A program made the translations under genes and the position numbers. Of a DNA stretch of 64,000 nucleotides, positions 36,658-46,361 are shown in pieces. The stretch comes from Diospyros lotus (taxonomy: Eukaryota; Streptophyta; Magnoliopsida; Ericales; Ebenaceae): assembly GCF_014633365.1 (NCBI RefSeq), contig NC_068343.1:26133307-26197306 (forward strand), read 5' to 3'. Each line of letters begins with the position of its first letter. The stretch's first letter is position 1. The notes beneath the pieces are model-generated. The model worked only from the letters and a program-made list of their open reading frames with translations. It was not told where the DNA came from and did no database searches.

Positions 36658-37109
36658 TGTTGTTCCCCAATAAATGGAAGGGAGAAGTCTAAGCATTGCG
36701 GGGAAGGAACCCTTCGAAAGCTACTGGGGAAGACCTTTGGAAGCTGCAGGGGAAGGACCTTCGGAAGTTGCAGGGGAAAGACCTTCTGAAGGTACTGGGA
36801 AAAGACCCTTCAGAAGCTACTGGGGAAGACCTTCGGAAGCTACTGGGAAAGGACCCTTCGAAAGATGGTGGAGAAGGACCTTCAGAAGCTGTTGGGGAAG
36901 GGCCCTTCGGAAGGACCAAAAACCCTTTGGAAGACCCCTCAAGAGCATCGCCAGCTTGACTGGAGTCTATTGCGAGCCACCCTTCAGAAGGAACCCTTCG
37001 GAAGCACACCTTTATTTTGCAACCAAATCTTCGATCGAGTCCCGAGGCTGACGGCATCCACGTGCATCCCACTCCTAAAAATTCTAATTGTTGTATTTTG
37101 GAAACAACA
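36658..37109 (+). mobile_element. T2 3' LTR with internal minisatellite
   Basis: Starts TGTTGT and ends ACAACA, a terminal inverted pair, 452 bp. Most of it (36690-37000) is a minisatellite of roughly 21-27 bp units around GGGGAAGGACCCTTCGGAAG, at least a dozen copies with variable spacing. Frames are open through the repeats in several phases (36674-37051, 36696-36959, and 36689-37117 on the minus strand), a repeat artefact. Copia gag begins directly after the LTR. Confidence 0.7.
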
Positions 37110-37120
37110 AAAACCAAAGA

Positions 37121-38190
37121 TGGAATGGGATGATTGTGATAAAATGAATTTTTCTTTAAATATTAGAGTTATGCATATTTTACAGCATGCCCTAAGTGAT
37201 GATATTTATGTTAAAGTTTCTAAGGGCACTAATGCCAAAGATATTTTGAATACTCTTGATTCAATTTATCTTTCTAATCAATCTTGTGAGCATGTTGATG
37301 AAAGTGTACAGGGTGAAAATTCATTGAATCGTCAACAAAGAGAGGAGGAAGAAAGCTCAAATCCCATCTCGTGCTTCATAGCTCAAGAAGAAGAGGAGGT
37401 AACCTCTACTTCTATTTATGTTGTTGGTGATAAAGATGATAGTGAGAATGATTTTTCAAACAAAGAGTTATTGAATGCTTTTAATGATTTAGATGTCAAT
37501 TTTAAAAAGCTATGTTTGAAAAATAAAACTCTTCAAAAGCAATTAGATTTATTGTCATTTGAATTGGAAGTTTTGAGATCTAAGAATGAATATTTGATTG
37601 CTTCCAATAAAGAATTTTCAAAGGAAAAAGTTTCGAAAAAATTTGAATTGAAATCCTTAAACAGTGCATTAAATGAGAAATCCATTTTAAAAGAGGAGAT
37701 TACAAATTCTTATGATCATGACAAAGGTGTTAAAATTTTTCATAATCCAAGAGCAAAAGTTAAAAGCTCACATTTACACACCTATCATTAAATTAAATAC
37801 TTTTATTGTTGTAAATCAAGTCACATTGCATACAATTGTCCTTTAAAAAGGAAATCATATTATGGACCTAAAATGAAATGGATTCCTAAGGAAACTAAGC
37901 CTTCAAATGTTTCGCATTCTAATCCTCAAGGATCCAAGCATGTTTTGATACCAAAAAAATCTCATTTTAAGAGAAATGTGCATAAGGATAAGAAGCAAAC
38001 AATCTTCATAAAAAGGAAACAAAAATCCTTTACTTCACATCCTAGCTATTAGTATCATTTTGAACATAAAGGTTTTGTAAGAAACAATCCATATAAGCTT
38101 AAACAAATTTGAGGTCCTAAGAAGGAGCTCTATGCTAACATTGGTGAACCCAAGGTGCTTTGGGCACCAAATGCTTGTGGATAGTTACTT
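37121..38190 (+). pseudogene. Copia gag polyprotein, SIRE-like
   Basis: It begins within the UBN2-type gag domain (EWDDCDKMNFSLNIRVMHIL, GTNAKDILNTLDSIY), skips part of that domain after NQSCEHVDESV, then runs through an acidic and coiled-coil stretch (LNAFNDLDVNFKKLCLKNK, LQKQLDLLSFELEVL) to a stop at 37791. The next codons hold a decayed zinc knuckle (YCCKSSHIAYNC) and a basic tail in the same phase, with further stops. The coiled-coil and LWAPNACG-like ending fit SIRE/Maximus-type gag. Gag packages the RNA. Not functional. Confidence 0.8.
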
Positions 38191-38715
38191 TTGCAGGTTG
38201 CTTGTCATCCAAATATATCTCAAAGAAAAATCTTTATGGATGAATCAAGCATGAAGGAAAGAGGAAGTGAAAAAGAAGATCACTCCTTATCTTTTTGCCA
38301 ACCAAGAGTAAGAGAGATTATTAAATTCAATCTTGGTGGTATATTTTCTATCCTTAAATTCTCCATGATTACGATGTTTATCATGATTTTGAATCATGTA
38401 TTGCTTTTATGATTTTACTTAAGAATTTTTTACCGAAATTTCAATCATATTAGTTTCTAAAATTAAGGGGGAGTTCTTGTGTTAAAATGTTTTTCAAATT
38501 TTATGCTTTGATCAAGGGGAGAATAAATCTTTTGATATGTGTTATTAAGGGGGAGTTTGTAAAAGTTTATTTTTCTCAAATGTACTCTTACCCCATTGAT
38601 GTTTTGCTCAATCCTTTCCTATTCTTGTGTTAAAATTCTTTCAAATATATCATTTTTGATTTATGACAAAAAGGGAAAAACTTTTGGGTATTTCATAAAA
38701 TGTTTTGCCATCATC

Positions 38716-38729
38716 AAAAAGGGGGAGAT
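38716..38729 (+). promoter_or_regulatory. Copia polypurine tract
   Basis: AAAAAGGGGGAGAT lies immediately before the LTR start TGATGTTTTGCC. This is the standard SIRE-type arrangement and fixes the 5' edge of the 3' LTR. Confidence 0.85.
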
Positions 38730-40721
38730 TGATGTTTTGCCTTTGATATAGTTTTGATGATGAAAAACCATTGTATTTTGGATGATGAAATAAAGTTAAG
38801 AGAGTTCAATGTTAAAGAATTTTATGATTCAAATATTCTTTTTCATATTATCATTTAAGTATTCAGTTTTTCTAAAAAGAATAGTCGACTATGTGTTGTG
38901 TTCTGTTGACTATGCCTGTGAATAGTCGACTATGTGTCCATATTCTGTCAACTATGCCCATGAATAGTTGACTATGTGTCTATTTTCTATCGACTATGCC
39001 TTGAATAGTCAACTTGTAATACCCGGAAAATTATTAAGAAAATAAATGATATTTAATGAAGGGTATAACTGGAATTATCGAAAGAATAAGGCTATATGAC
39101 ACACTAACGTAGTCTTAAGTGATTAAATCAGTCAGAGGGAGTAACCCGGACCTTAGATAGCTAAAGAAAATTGTACAGTATCGACAAGTGATTCGAATTA
39201 TGATTTTTAGTGGTGAAAGAAGGGGGATCGGGAACAGTTTTCGGTACAGCTGTCGACCGGGCTGAGAAAACCGAATCGACGTAGGAAACATCCAGAAGAT
39301 CAACGGAACGTGTCAAGGACTAATATTTAATGTGTAGAACAACTCTTAAGCGATTTCGGGTTGAATTAAATGGATTTAAGGACTATTTGACCAGTTGGGC
39401 CTAAGTGCAGTTTTCTAAATTTGCTCGAGGAAGGTCAAGACAGTAATTTTTCAGAAGTTTCAAGGACCAAATGAAGAGTGCTAATCTTGAGGGCCTTAAT
39501 GGTGTAGTTGGATTTATCAAGGGTATCATGGAAAGAAGAAAAATGAGATTAGAGAAATTATGGGGGTCAAAGTGCAAAAAATGGAAAATTGCATAGTGTG
39601 AACACGGCACCTGCAAATCGGCCGCCGCAAATCCTTGCACATGGAGGCCAAATCTGGAGATTGGACGGCCGAGGCTTGCTTGGGGGAGGACGTATACGGC
39701 CATAGGAGTCTTGGGGAGCAAGGGTTGATCGGTGATTGGCCGGATTTTAGCCGATTTTCGGGTATAAAAGGAGGCCGCGAGTTCGAGCTTTTAAAAAGCA
39801 TAAATCGACCAAGATTTTGAATGTTTCTGGACGAGTGATTAAGGGGCTTTTGGTCGCGAGGAATCAAGGATCACTTTGGGATCGATTTGAAGCATTTTGG
39901 TGTATGTTTGAGGGGTGTTCGAACTTGGCCGAGGGTTGGAGGCGGTCCGCCACCACCGACCTGCAACTGGCCGTTTGGGCCACTTTCCGGTGGCCTTTCG
40001 GCCTAAAAATGGTGCCAATGGGATCGACTCATCGAGGGCTTGAAGGGGGTGTGCTCAGATCGGTCATCGGAGGGGTCGTCGCCGGCGGGTCTTGAGGAAG
40101 AAGACGACGCGCGTGGCTGCACGCGCCAGCCTCCACGCGTAGGGCGCGTGAGAGCGCGTGCGAAGGGCTATTTTGGTAATTTTAATTCCAATATTTTTAT
40201 TTAATTATTCTAGGAATTACTGTGTTGAAATATTTCAGAAAATAATTGAAGAAATAATTATTTTGGAATTAACGAGGAGAAAATTGGGAGAAAATAGAGA
40301 AAATTATGGAAAATTGAGGAAAATGGATTTTAATGCTTCCTTAATTAAATATGGTGTTTAGGAATTATTGTGGCTCGAGGTTGAGTATAAGTTCAAGCAT
40401 TGGGGTTTGGCACGCAAACCGAGGCGTTGCACGAGGATTGAAGCGATCTGAATACATTCTAGGTGAGTGGTTTGATTCCAACTTTTCCTTGTCTTGGAAG
40501 TGTTTTTAGGTGCTTGTGGTGGGTTCTAGTGAGCGGTTATACCCTCCTAGACATAGATTGTTTTACAAGGCTTTTGCTTATGATCATTATGTCGATATTT
40601 GCTACATTGCAATAACTGTTTTATTTTAAAATGTTGGTGCATGGCGTGTAAATTTTCATATCATTTAATTGCATCGTTGGGTCCGTATGGGGCGGGATGG
40701 GGTCTACTTGAGGTTGGGACA

Positions 40722-40868
40722 ATGTTAATCCAGGTGAACGGGTGTCACACTGGGGCACTCGAGGGAACAATGTTAAACCAGGTGAACGGGTGTCGCGACG
40801 GTGCACTCGAGGGATTAACATTAGACCAGGTGAACGGGTGTTACAGTGGGGCATTCGAGGGATTAAGT
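40722..40868 (+). repeat. Three 48-bp tandem repeats in LTR A
   Basis: CCAGGTGAACGGGTGT recurs at 40730, 40778 and 40826, spacing 48 and 48. Units also share the CACTCGAGGG end. An open frame across it (40599-40880) is explained by the repeat length being a multiple of three. Confidence 0.9.
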
Positions 40869-40977
40869 ATGTCAAGGTGATATCTCGAGTTAGACGTGTC
40901 TTGCATATTTACACTTGACTGAGTATGCCATGCTCGTGTGTCTCTCATGCATTGTATGAACTATTTTATGCCGTCAC

Positions 40978-41032
40978 TTAGATGTTTTATCATCTAACTT
41001 GGGCTATGCCCCTGGAACGTTTAATGTTCCAG
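40978..41032 (+). other. Three-hairpin module of LTR A
   Basis: Hairpin 1: TTAGATG (40978-40984) with CATCTAA (40991-40997). Hairpin 2: GGGC TAT GCCC (41001-41011). Hairpin 3: CTGGAAC (41012-41018) with GTTCCAG (41026-41032). All are perfect. Equivalent trios at 43780, 50884 and 55052 show changes that mostly keep the pairing. Confidence 0.7.
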
Positions 41033-41731
41033 CCAGGAACTGCTGCAAGGGCAAGGATGTGGCCGGTTGAGGCCCAATGGTGCTTAGTTTGTTAAGTCGT
41101 TGTAACGTTTGGAGGATTTAATATGCATTTCAGGTTGTAAATGAACAGTTGTATAATAGCAATTTTATCATTTGATCTGTATTACATATTTTGCTATGGA
41201 AACACAATGTAAGAATTTATGGTGTTTTGGTATTAGTGTACTCGCTGCGTTGTATTAAGACTCGTTTAGTTTAAGATTATTGATCTTGATAGTTAAACGG
41301 GCAAGACTGGGGTTCGCGGGGTTTTGTTTCTGCATGTGAAGATTGTTCTTGAAATACCGCGCGTGTTGAACTTAAAGAGGAAAAAAAAAAAAAAAAAGAG
41401 AAATCCCGAGAATACCCTTATAGTGACACGCTTGGCGAGACGGGGTGTTACACAACTATGTTTTTTGATCTATCAACTATTCTCATGGTTCTGTCGACTA
41501 CATAATTTGATTTGTCTACTATCCTTGTGTATGATGACAGAAATTTTCTTCATATTTTTGTTTTGTCGACTATCCCATCTCTTCTATCGACTATACTTTG
41601 TTTTATTTATGAATCTGTCGACTATCCATTATGTTCTGTTGACTATTTCTTTTCGCAGAAAGCCATAACAACTAGTTTCTTACTCTACAAAAGGGCTAGT
41701 TTTGGGCAATGCTCTTGGGATACTTATAAAT

Positions 41732-44212
41732 TATAATACCCCAAAATTTAATATAAAGATTGGATGATGTAATAAAGTGTTTTAAATGGAAGTTTTGAAT
41801 TTAAGTGCAAATGGGAATGATTTTAAGGACTCAAATGCAAAATAAAGGATAATAATTGTCATGATAAAGGCTTGTTTGAGAAGCCTTGAGTTGGTAAAGG
41901 ATAACGTCTCTAAATGAATGTCATGATAAAAGCTTGTTAGGAAAGCTTTGAGTTGGTAAACTTTCATTGGAAGACTTATGGTCATAATAAAGGCTTGTGG
42001 GAGAAGCCTTGAGGTGGAAAGATTATATTGGATAATTGTATTCAAAAGTCTTAAACCATGATTACCTTTATTTCTTAATTCAAAAGTAAATGGAGTTGGA
42101 AGCATGTTATTGGCTTGCTAAAAGATAAGGATAAGATGGGTTGAATAAAGGGTCACGTAAAGGGCAAATGGAGAAATGAGATTGGAAGAAAGGAGAAGCT
42201 TGAATAGGAAGATTGGTTATAATGATTAAAAGTCTTAACTTGGGAGACTTAACTTGGGAGACTTGACTTGAGAGACTTAACTTGTAAGACTTGAATTGGC
42301 TTGCAAAGGAAGGAGAAGATGGAGCTTATCTTGAAGGCCACGTGAAGGTGTACTTGGAAGCTTAGGATTGGAAGAAATGAAGGCTTGCTTGAGAAGATTG
42401 CAAACTTCCAAAGTTGTGATGATTACTTGGGTGGAAAATGAGCAACTTGGTGGCCAAGTAAAATCTTGAGGATTTGGGCATTTAAAGGCTATATAAAGGG
42501 GAGGAGGAAGGGCCACGAGAAGCAAAGGAGAAAGGAAAGAAAGCAAGTGCAAGAAAAAGAAAAGAAAAAGCAAAGAAGGAAGGAAAGAGAGACCAGATTG
42601 GAAATCACAAAAAACGGAAAAGAAAGCTAAAAGGTAACTCACTTTTCTTTCTGTGGGATCGTAGTACATTGAAAGGGGAGTTCTTAGGTTCAAACGAAGA
42701 GCAAATCGGAGTTAAAATGAGCAAGATATGGCCGTTTTAATTTTGGGTTGCAAAATAGAGAAGGGGTAGCGCGTGGCCACCCTTCCGAGGGCCCGTAAGG
42801 GAGCATCCGACCTCCGTTTAGCCTGAAATTTTCACCGTTGTTCTCCTATTCTAATTACCTACAACCCTTTGTAGAAATATTTGAGGTTGGTTCACTAAAA
42901 TCTAATATTTCTGTAGAAACAGCCCCTAGTGCTCGAAACCGGGCTGTAAACCGTACTATTGGAGGGAAAACGATCAAGGTGAGTGGTTCTCATGCATGCT
43001 TCCTCTAGATCATTATTGGTTTTGTTTGTGAGAGGTTCTTATGCATGCTCCTTCATTCTTATTGATCACTCTTGGTTTCCACTTGTGGATGGTTGTTGCT
43101 TACATCTCATGTTTCCCTATTTTCGACCATTTCTTTCCTATTTTGCTTGATCACGGAGTTTGTTGTTGTGGTTCGTCGATAGGATTAAACATGTCTACTC
43201 TTGCTCATAGCTTATGGATTGCATATTATATTTTCCTTGGTTTGTGCACCGTGCCTACAGGTGAGGCCGTACCTACTTGATATTCCTTAGTTGTACATAT
43301 TCCTTCTGCTTTGTCTTCAACATGTTGTTTGGTGATGGTTGCTATTGGTGGATCGGGAACTTGTTGGCTACTTGTTGGGAACATCACGAGGATCGGGGTA
43401 GTAATCCTGTGCCCAGAGGTGGGGCCGTGCCTAGAGGTGAGGCTGAAGGGTTGGACCACGATCCCGTGCCTACAGGTGGGGCTGAGATGTTTCACACAAG
43501 TGTCGACGGGCATAGTGGTGGCTTGTAATCCCGTGCCTAGAGGTGGGGCCATGCCTAGAGGTGGGGCTGAGGGATTAGACCACGACTACATGCCTAGAGG
43601 TTGGGCTTAGCCTGGAGGTGAGGCTATGAGGTTTGACACAAGTGTTGGAAATGATGATGGTGACTCGGGGAGGTTTTATTTTGATATGGTCTTGGAAGGT
43701 TTACACTTAATTCTGCTTGTTTCCTGGCATAACTGCATCTTGCTCTTGCATGCATAGTTTCTTTCCCTGTACCACTCACTTAGATGTAATAATCTAATTT
43801 GGGTGTTTCTTACCCCTGGGGCATTCATCATCCCAGTTTTATCAGAAGTATCAAGCGTTTCAGGCTCCAGGTTCCAGCGCGAGCAAGGATTCGAAGGTGG
43901 TGCTTGGCTGATTTAGAATTGGATTTATTTGTGTACATGTGTAATCCCAATATTGTAATGTAAATAGCAGTTAAGATACTTAAGGATGTATTTGTGAAGC
44001 TGCTATAATTTTCTGATATGTGGGTATGTGATGGACTTTTATTTAAACTTGAGGAAATCCTAGCTATTTAGCATACTCAAGTTCGATCCGTGCTTCCGTT
44101 GATAAAGGATTTCCAATAACGCCCGTGGGTGATGTTTTCAAGTTATTTGTAATTATTAGCATATAATGAATATCTTATTGCTTCATTGTGTAATGAAAAG
44201 TGGGGCGTTACA
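41732..44212 (+). mobile_element. Solo LTR B
   Basis: Starts TATAATACCCC (one change from TGTAATACCCC) and ends GGGGCGTTACA, 2481 bp, with exact TAAAT duplications (41727-41731 and 44213-44217). TATA box TATATAAAGG (42490-42499), donor-like AAGGTGAGT (42976-42984), GTGCCTAGAGGTGGGGC repeats (43409-43620) and the hairpin trio (43780-43836). No coding; the open frames at 43277-43610 run through the short repeats. It is the closest relative of split LTR III. Confidence 0.95.
43780..43836 (+). other. Three-hairpin module of LTR B
   Basis: Hairpin 1: TTAGAT (43780-43785) with ATCTAA (43792-43797). Hairpin 2: GGGT (43801-43804) with ACCC (43812-43815), a paired change from GGGC/GCCC. Hairpin 3: CTGGGG (43816-43821) with TCCCAG (43831-43836), where an A-T pair of LTR A is replaced by G-C. 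Confidence 0.65.
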
Positions 44213-44792
44213 TAAATACAAATCAAGGATGTCTTGAGAAGGAAAATCGATGGAAAAGAAATTGATTTGGGCTTGCATTTATATTCGTTTGTATTTATAG
44301 TGACTGTTCTTTATTTTTCTAGTTTCAAGGCTTTGATCTTAATCTATTACATTCATTTAAGCCTTATTTGTATATGAGAGATCTTGTAACTAAGAGACTT
44401 ATCTCTTAGATCCTCTCTTTATTACATTTCTTGTATTTTCTAGCTTGTGTAGCTAGAGGGCCCATTTGAGTGGGTGGTTTTATAATTTTCCTAGTCGCGG
44501 ACTAGAGGAACTACTTGGATTAAGTAGTGGATTTTAGTGGATTGTTTGGAAAATCCTTAGTGAGGAGCTAAGGTAGTGGATTAGGTTTGGGTTAAGCGAA
44601 ACCACTATAAATCCTTGTGTTTTCTTGTGTGCTTGTGTTCTTAAATTCTCTTTATTGTCAAGCACCTATCCAATCCTCACTTGCATTGAATTCTTATTTT
44701 CCATCAAAAAGATTTCAAGTTTCAAACTAAATTTTTAATATAGCCAATTCAACTTCCTTTTGGTGTGTGCCATAGCACCTCCCGGTCTAACA

Positions 44793-45199
44793 GGTGGAAG
44801 CTCGAGCAGGTGGCGAGGAGGTGGTGGATGTTTTTTTTAAGCCTTCTGGAAACGTTTTATATGGTGTTGTAGCACGACTGTTGTATTGTAAATAGCGGTT
44901 ACAATACTTAGATTACAAAATGTATGGATGTATGTATGAAGCTTTTGTAACTCTATAAGGGTGTGAGATGTATGTTTGGAATTTATGAGAGACAGGACAG
45001 TTGTTATGAGGACGCGCATGTGTGTGTTTATTCTATGGACTTGACTTAAGGTGACATTATGGAAATCCTAGATATTTAGCTACTCAGGTTTGATCCTTGC
45101 TTTTGTTAATAAAAGATTTCCAATAATGCCCGAGGTCATTATTACCATATAATGAATATCTTATTGCTTCTTTGTGTAATTAGAAAGTGGGGCGTTACA
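44793..45199 (+). mobile_element. Right part of split solo LTR III
   Basis: Matches the last ~350-400 bp of LTR B, including TTGTAATGTAAATAGC-like sequence, GAAATCCTAG(A/C)TATTTAGC, and the end AAGTGGGGCGTTACA. TGCAC follows (45200-45204), equal to the five bases before 3495. Removing 3495 to 45204 restores a continuous old element. Confidence 0.8.
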
Positions 45200-45847
45200 T
45201 GCACTATTTTCTAAGTCTTTCTTCCTACTTGTTCCTTTCAGGTAGAGGCAGTTCCCTGTTTTACTATGAAAATGTCGAAGGCTATCTTTGAGGGATAGAG
45301 AGAGAACGTTAGCAGCGACGATGAAGGAGGCCCCACCCTTCTGACAGTCGATTCGATATCTTCTACCGCTGCACCAATTCTTTTGACTACTTCTGATGCC
45401 TATTCGATGTTGCATTCCGAGGGACTTGCTGCCGGCAAAGGGCGATCGTCAGTTGGGAAGCGCCTAAGGGATGCCAAAGGGGTTAAGTAGTCTACTGGTG
45501 TGTTTTTTGTGGGAGTGTCCAACCCTTCTTCCTTAGGGGGTTACCGGGTGGCATAACGCCGAGTGGAGGATCGGGTTCTGGGGGTGTTGGCGGAATATCG
45601 GGCGCTAGAGTTCGGATTCCAATCAAAGGTGGCTGCTCTCAAGCGATCACATCGAGTGGAGATAAGACTAGTTCAAGAGGTGAGGGAAGAAGTGGCCAAG
45701 GTGACGGCTAACTTGAGTCAGCGGTTGGAAGGGTCAGAGGTGTCGTTGATTCGCAATCGTGAGGTCATAAGTCATCTCGGGTGCCAGTGCAAGGATGCTA
45801 GGGTGGAGCTTCACGATTCGAAGGCAGAGATTGCCCATCTGATTCGA
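45200..45847 (+). pseudogene. Old element remnant with coiled-coil transposon protein
   Basis: After a T-rich stretch ending in CAG (45241) a frame starts with KMSKAIFEG and is broken by TAG and TAA stops. From 45563 to about 45847 it reads a heptad-like coiled coil: REEVAKVTANLSQRLEGSEVSL, then a Cys-containing LGCQCKDARVELHDSKAEIAHLIRA. This resembles the coiled-coil ends of uncharacterised proteins found in plant LTR elements. It is cut by the LTR that starts near 45848. Function unknown. Confidence 0.45.
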
Positions 45848-46361
45848 GCCCAATCTTGGCCCTCTCTCTCGGCCCGTTTCTAGGCCCAATCATAGCCCTC
45901 TCTCTCGGCTCGTCTCTAGGCTCACTCTCGGCCCATCTCTTAGTCCTGCACTAGCCTACCACGACATTATTGCAACCCCCGTTGGGTATCCGCGTGGCCG
46001 CCTCAGATGCCATCCTCATTAATGGCATATCCCATCCACATTAATGAGGGTCCCGTCGCCACCATGCTACCACCTGGGAACCTCCACCGGCACTGGATAG
46101 TCAGTCCCATCACCTGCAAATGCACAACGCATACATGCAGGAGGATGTCTCCTCCTCCTATATCAATCAGCTCTTTTCACAAGCAAGGTATATTCTGACC
46201 TCTAACCAACTGATACACCGCCATTTCCTTACTCTCTTACTCATTGCAGCATTGGAGTGCTTGTAGGTGCCAGCCGCCCCTCAGACAGATCCGTCGCCGG
46301 AGCCCGCACCCTGCCACCACAATCCAGCCTCCAATCATCCTCTTTTCGTCAGGAAGGTACA
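45848..46361 (+). mobile_element. 5' LTR of Tat-like Gypsy element T1
   Basis: Matches the inverted copy at 2352-2839 along its length; the left edge is approximate because it merges into the coiled-coil frame. It ends AAGGTACA at 46361, followed at once by TCTGGTGCCCATCGTGGG, a tRNA-primer-site-like sequence, and then gag. CT-rich leader and TATATCA-like sequence (about 46159-46165) may be its promoter. Confidence 0.75.

Larger units (their letters stand above)
32900..37109 (+). mobile_element. Truncated Tat-like Gypsy element T2
   Basis: Contains a gag leader and gag remnants (33100-34060), a tandem array of about 300-bp units (34440-35720), a purine tract and a short 3' LTR (36658-37109). 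The 5' LTR is missing, as are protease, reverse transcriptase and integrase, so the interior is deleted. It abuts a broken LTR on the left and a broken Copia gag on the right; both are abrupt joints without target duplication. Confidence 0.65.
37110..38729 (+). mobile_element. SIRE-like Copia element, gag and 3' region, pol deleted
   Basis: Gag is followed almost at once by 3' untranslated sequence and a polypurine tract, so protease beyond its first residues, integrase, reverse transcriptase and RNase H are missing. The remaining junction reads LLLQVACH..., where the family normally continues into the protease. The 5' LTR and gag start are also missing at the joint near 37110. Confidence 0.75.
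39015..41452 (+). mobile_element. Solo LTR A
   Basis: Starts TGTAATACCCGG and ends GGGGTGTTACA, 2438 bp, with an exact CAACT duplication (39010-39014 and 41453-41457). TATA box GGTATAAAAGG (39761-39771), splice-donor consensus AGGTGAGT (40461-40468), three 48-bp tandem repeats (40722-40868), a three-hairpin module (40978-41032) and a late GTTACA end. No coding. The exact duplication shows a clean insertion into the Copia LTR. Confidence 0.95.
38880..41660. repeat. GTCGACTAT minisatellite, interrupted
   Basis: At least a dozen copies of (A/T)GTCGACTATN..(C/T)TGT units of about 25-30 bp lie at 38880-39014 and 41455-41650. The solo LTR 39015-41452 interrupts the array. Several cores are mutated (GTTGACTAT, GTCAACTAT). 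The GTCGAC core is a palindrome. Confidence 0.8.
38730..44792 (+). mobile_element. Copia 3' LTR split by two solo LTRs
   Basis: The LTR is made of 38730-39014, 41453-41731 and 44213-44792, about 1.13 kb without its insertions. It starts TGATGTTTTG and ends GGTCTAACA. The third part shows typical SIRE-type LTR motifs: GGGCCCATTTGAGTGGG, the AGTAGTGGATT repeats, and the promoter-like ACCACTATAAATCC (about 44603-44616). It carries a GTCGACTAT minisatellite. The right end joins the right half of LTR III; GGTGG follows, but its left partner is lost. Confidence 0.8.

Noticed and set aside
36674..37117. Long frames on both strands through GKDPSEA-like and SEGSFPS-like repeats
   Set aside because: Translation of a minisatellite in an LTR. 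The frame 36865-37791 also joins the repeat to Copia gag across an element boundary.
3495..45199. Reading 3495-45199 as one complete giant retrotransposon with its own interior
   Set aside because: The two ends are left and right parts of a single LTR, and what lies between belongs to other elements with their own ends and duplications.
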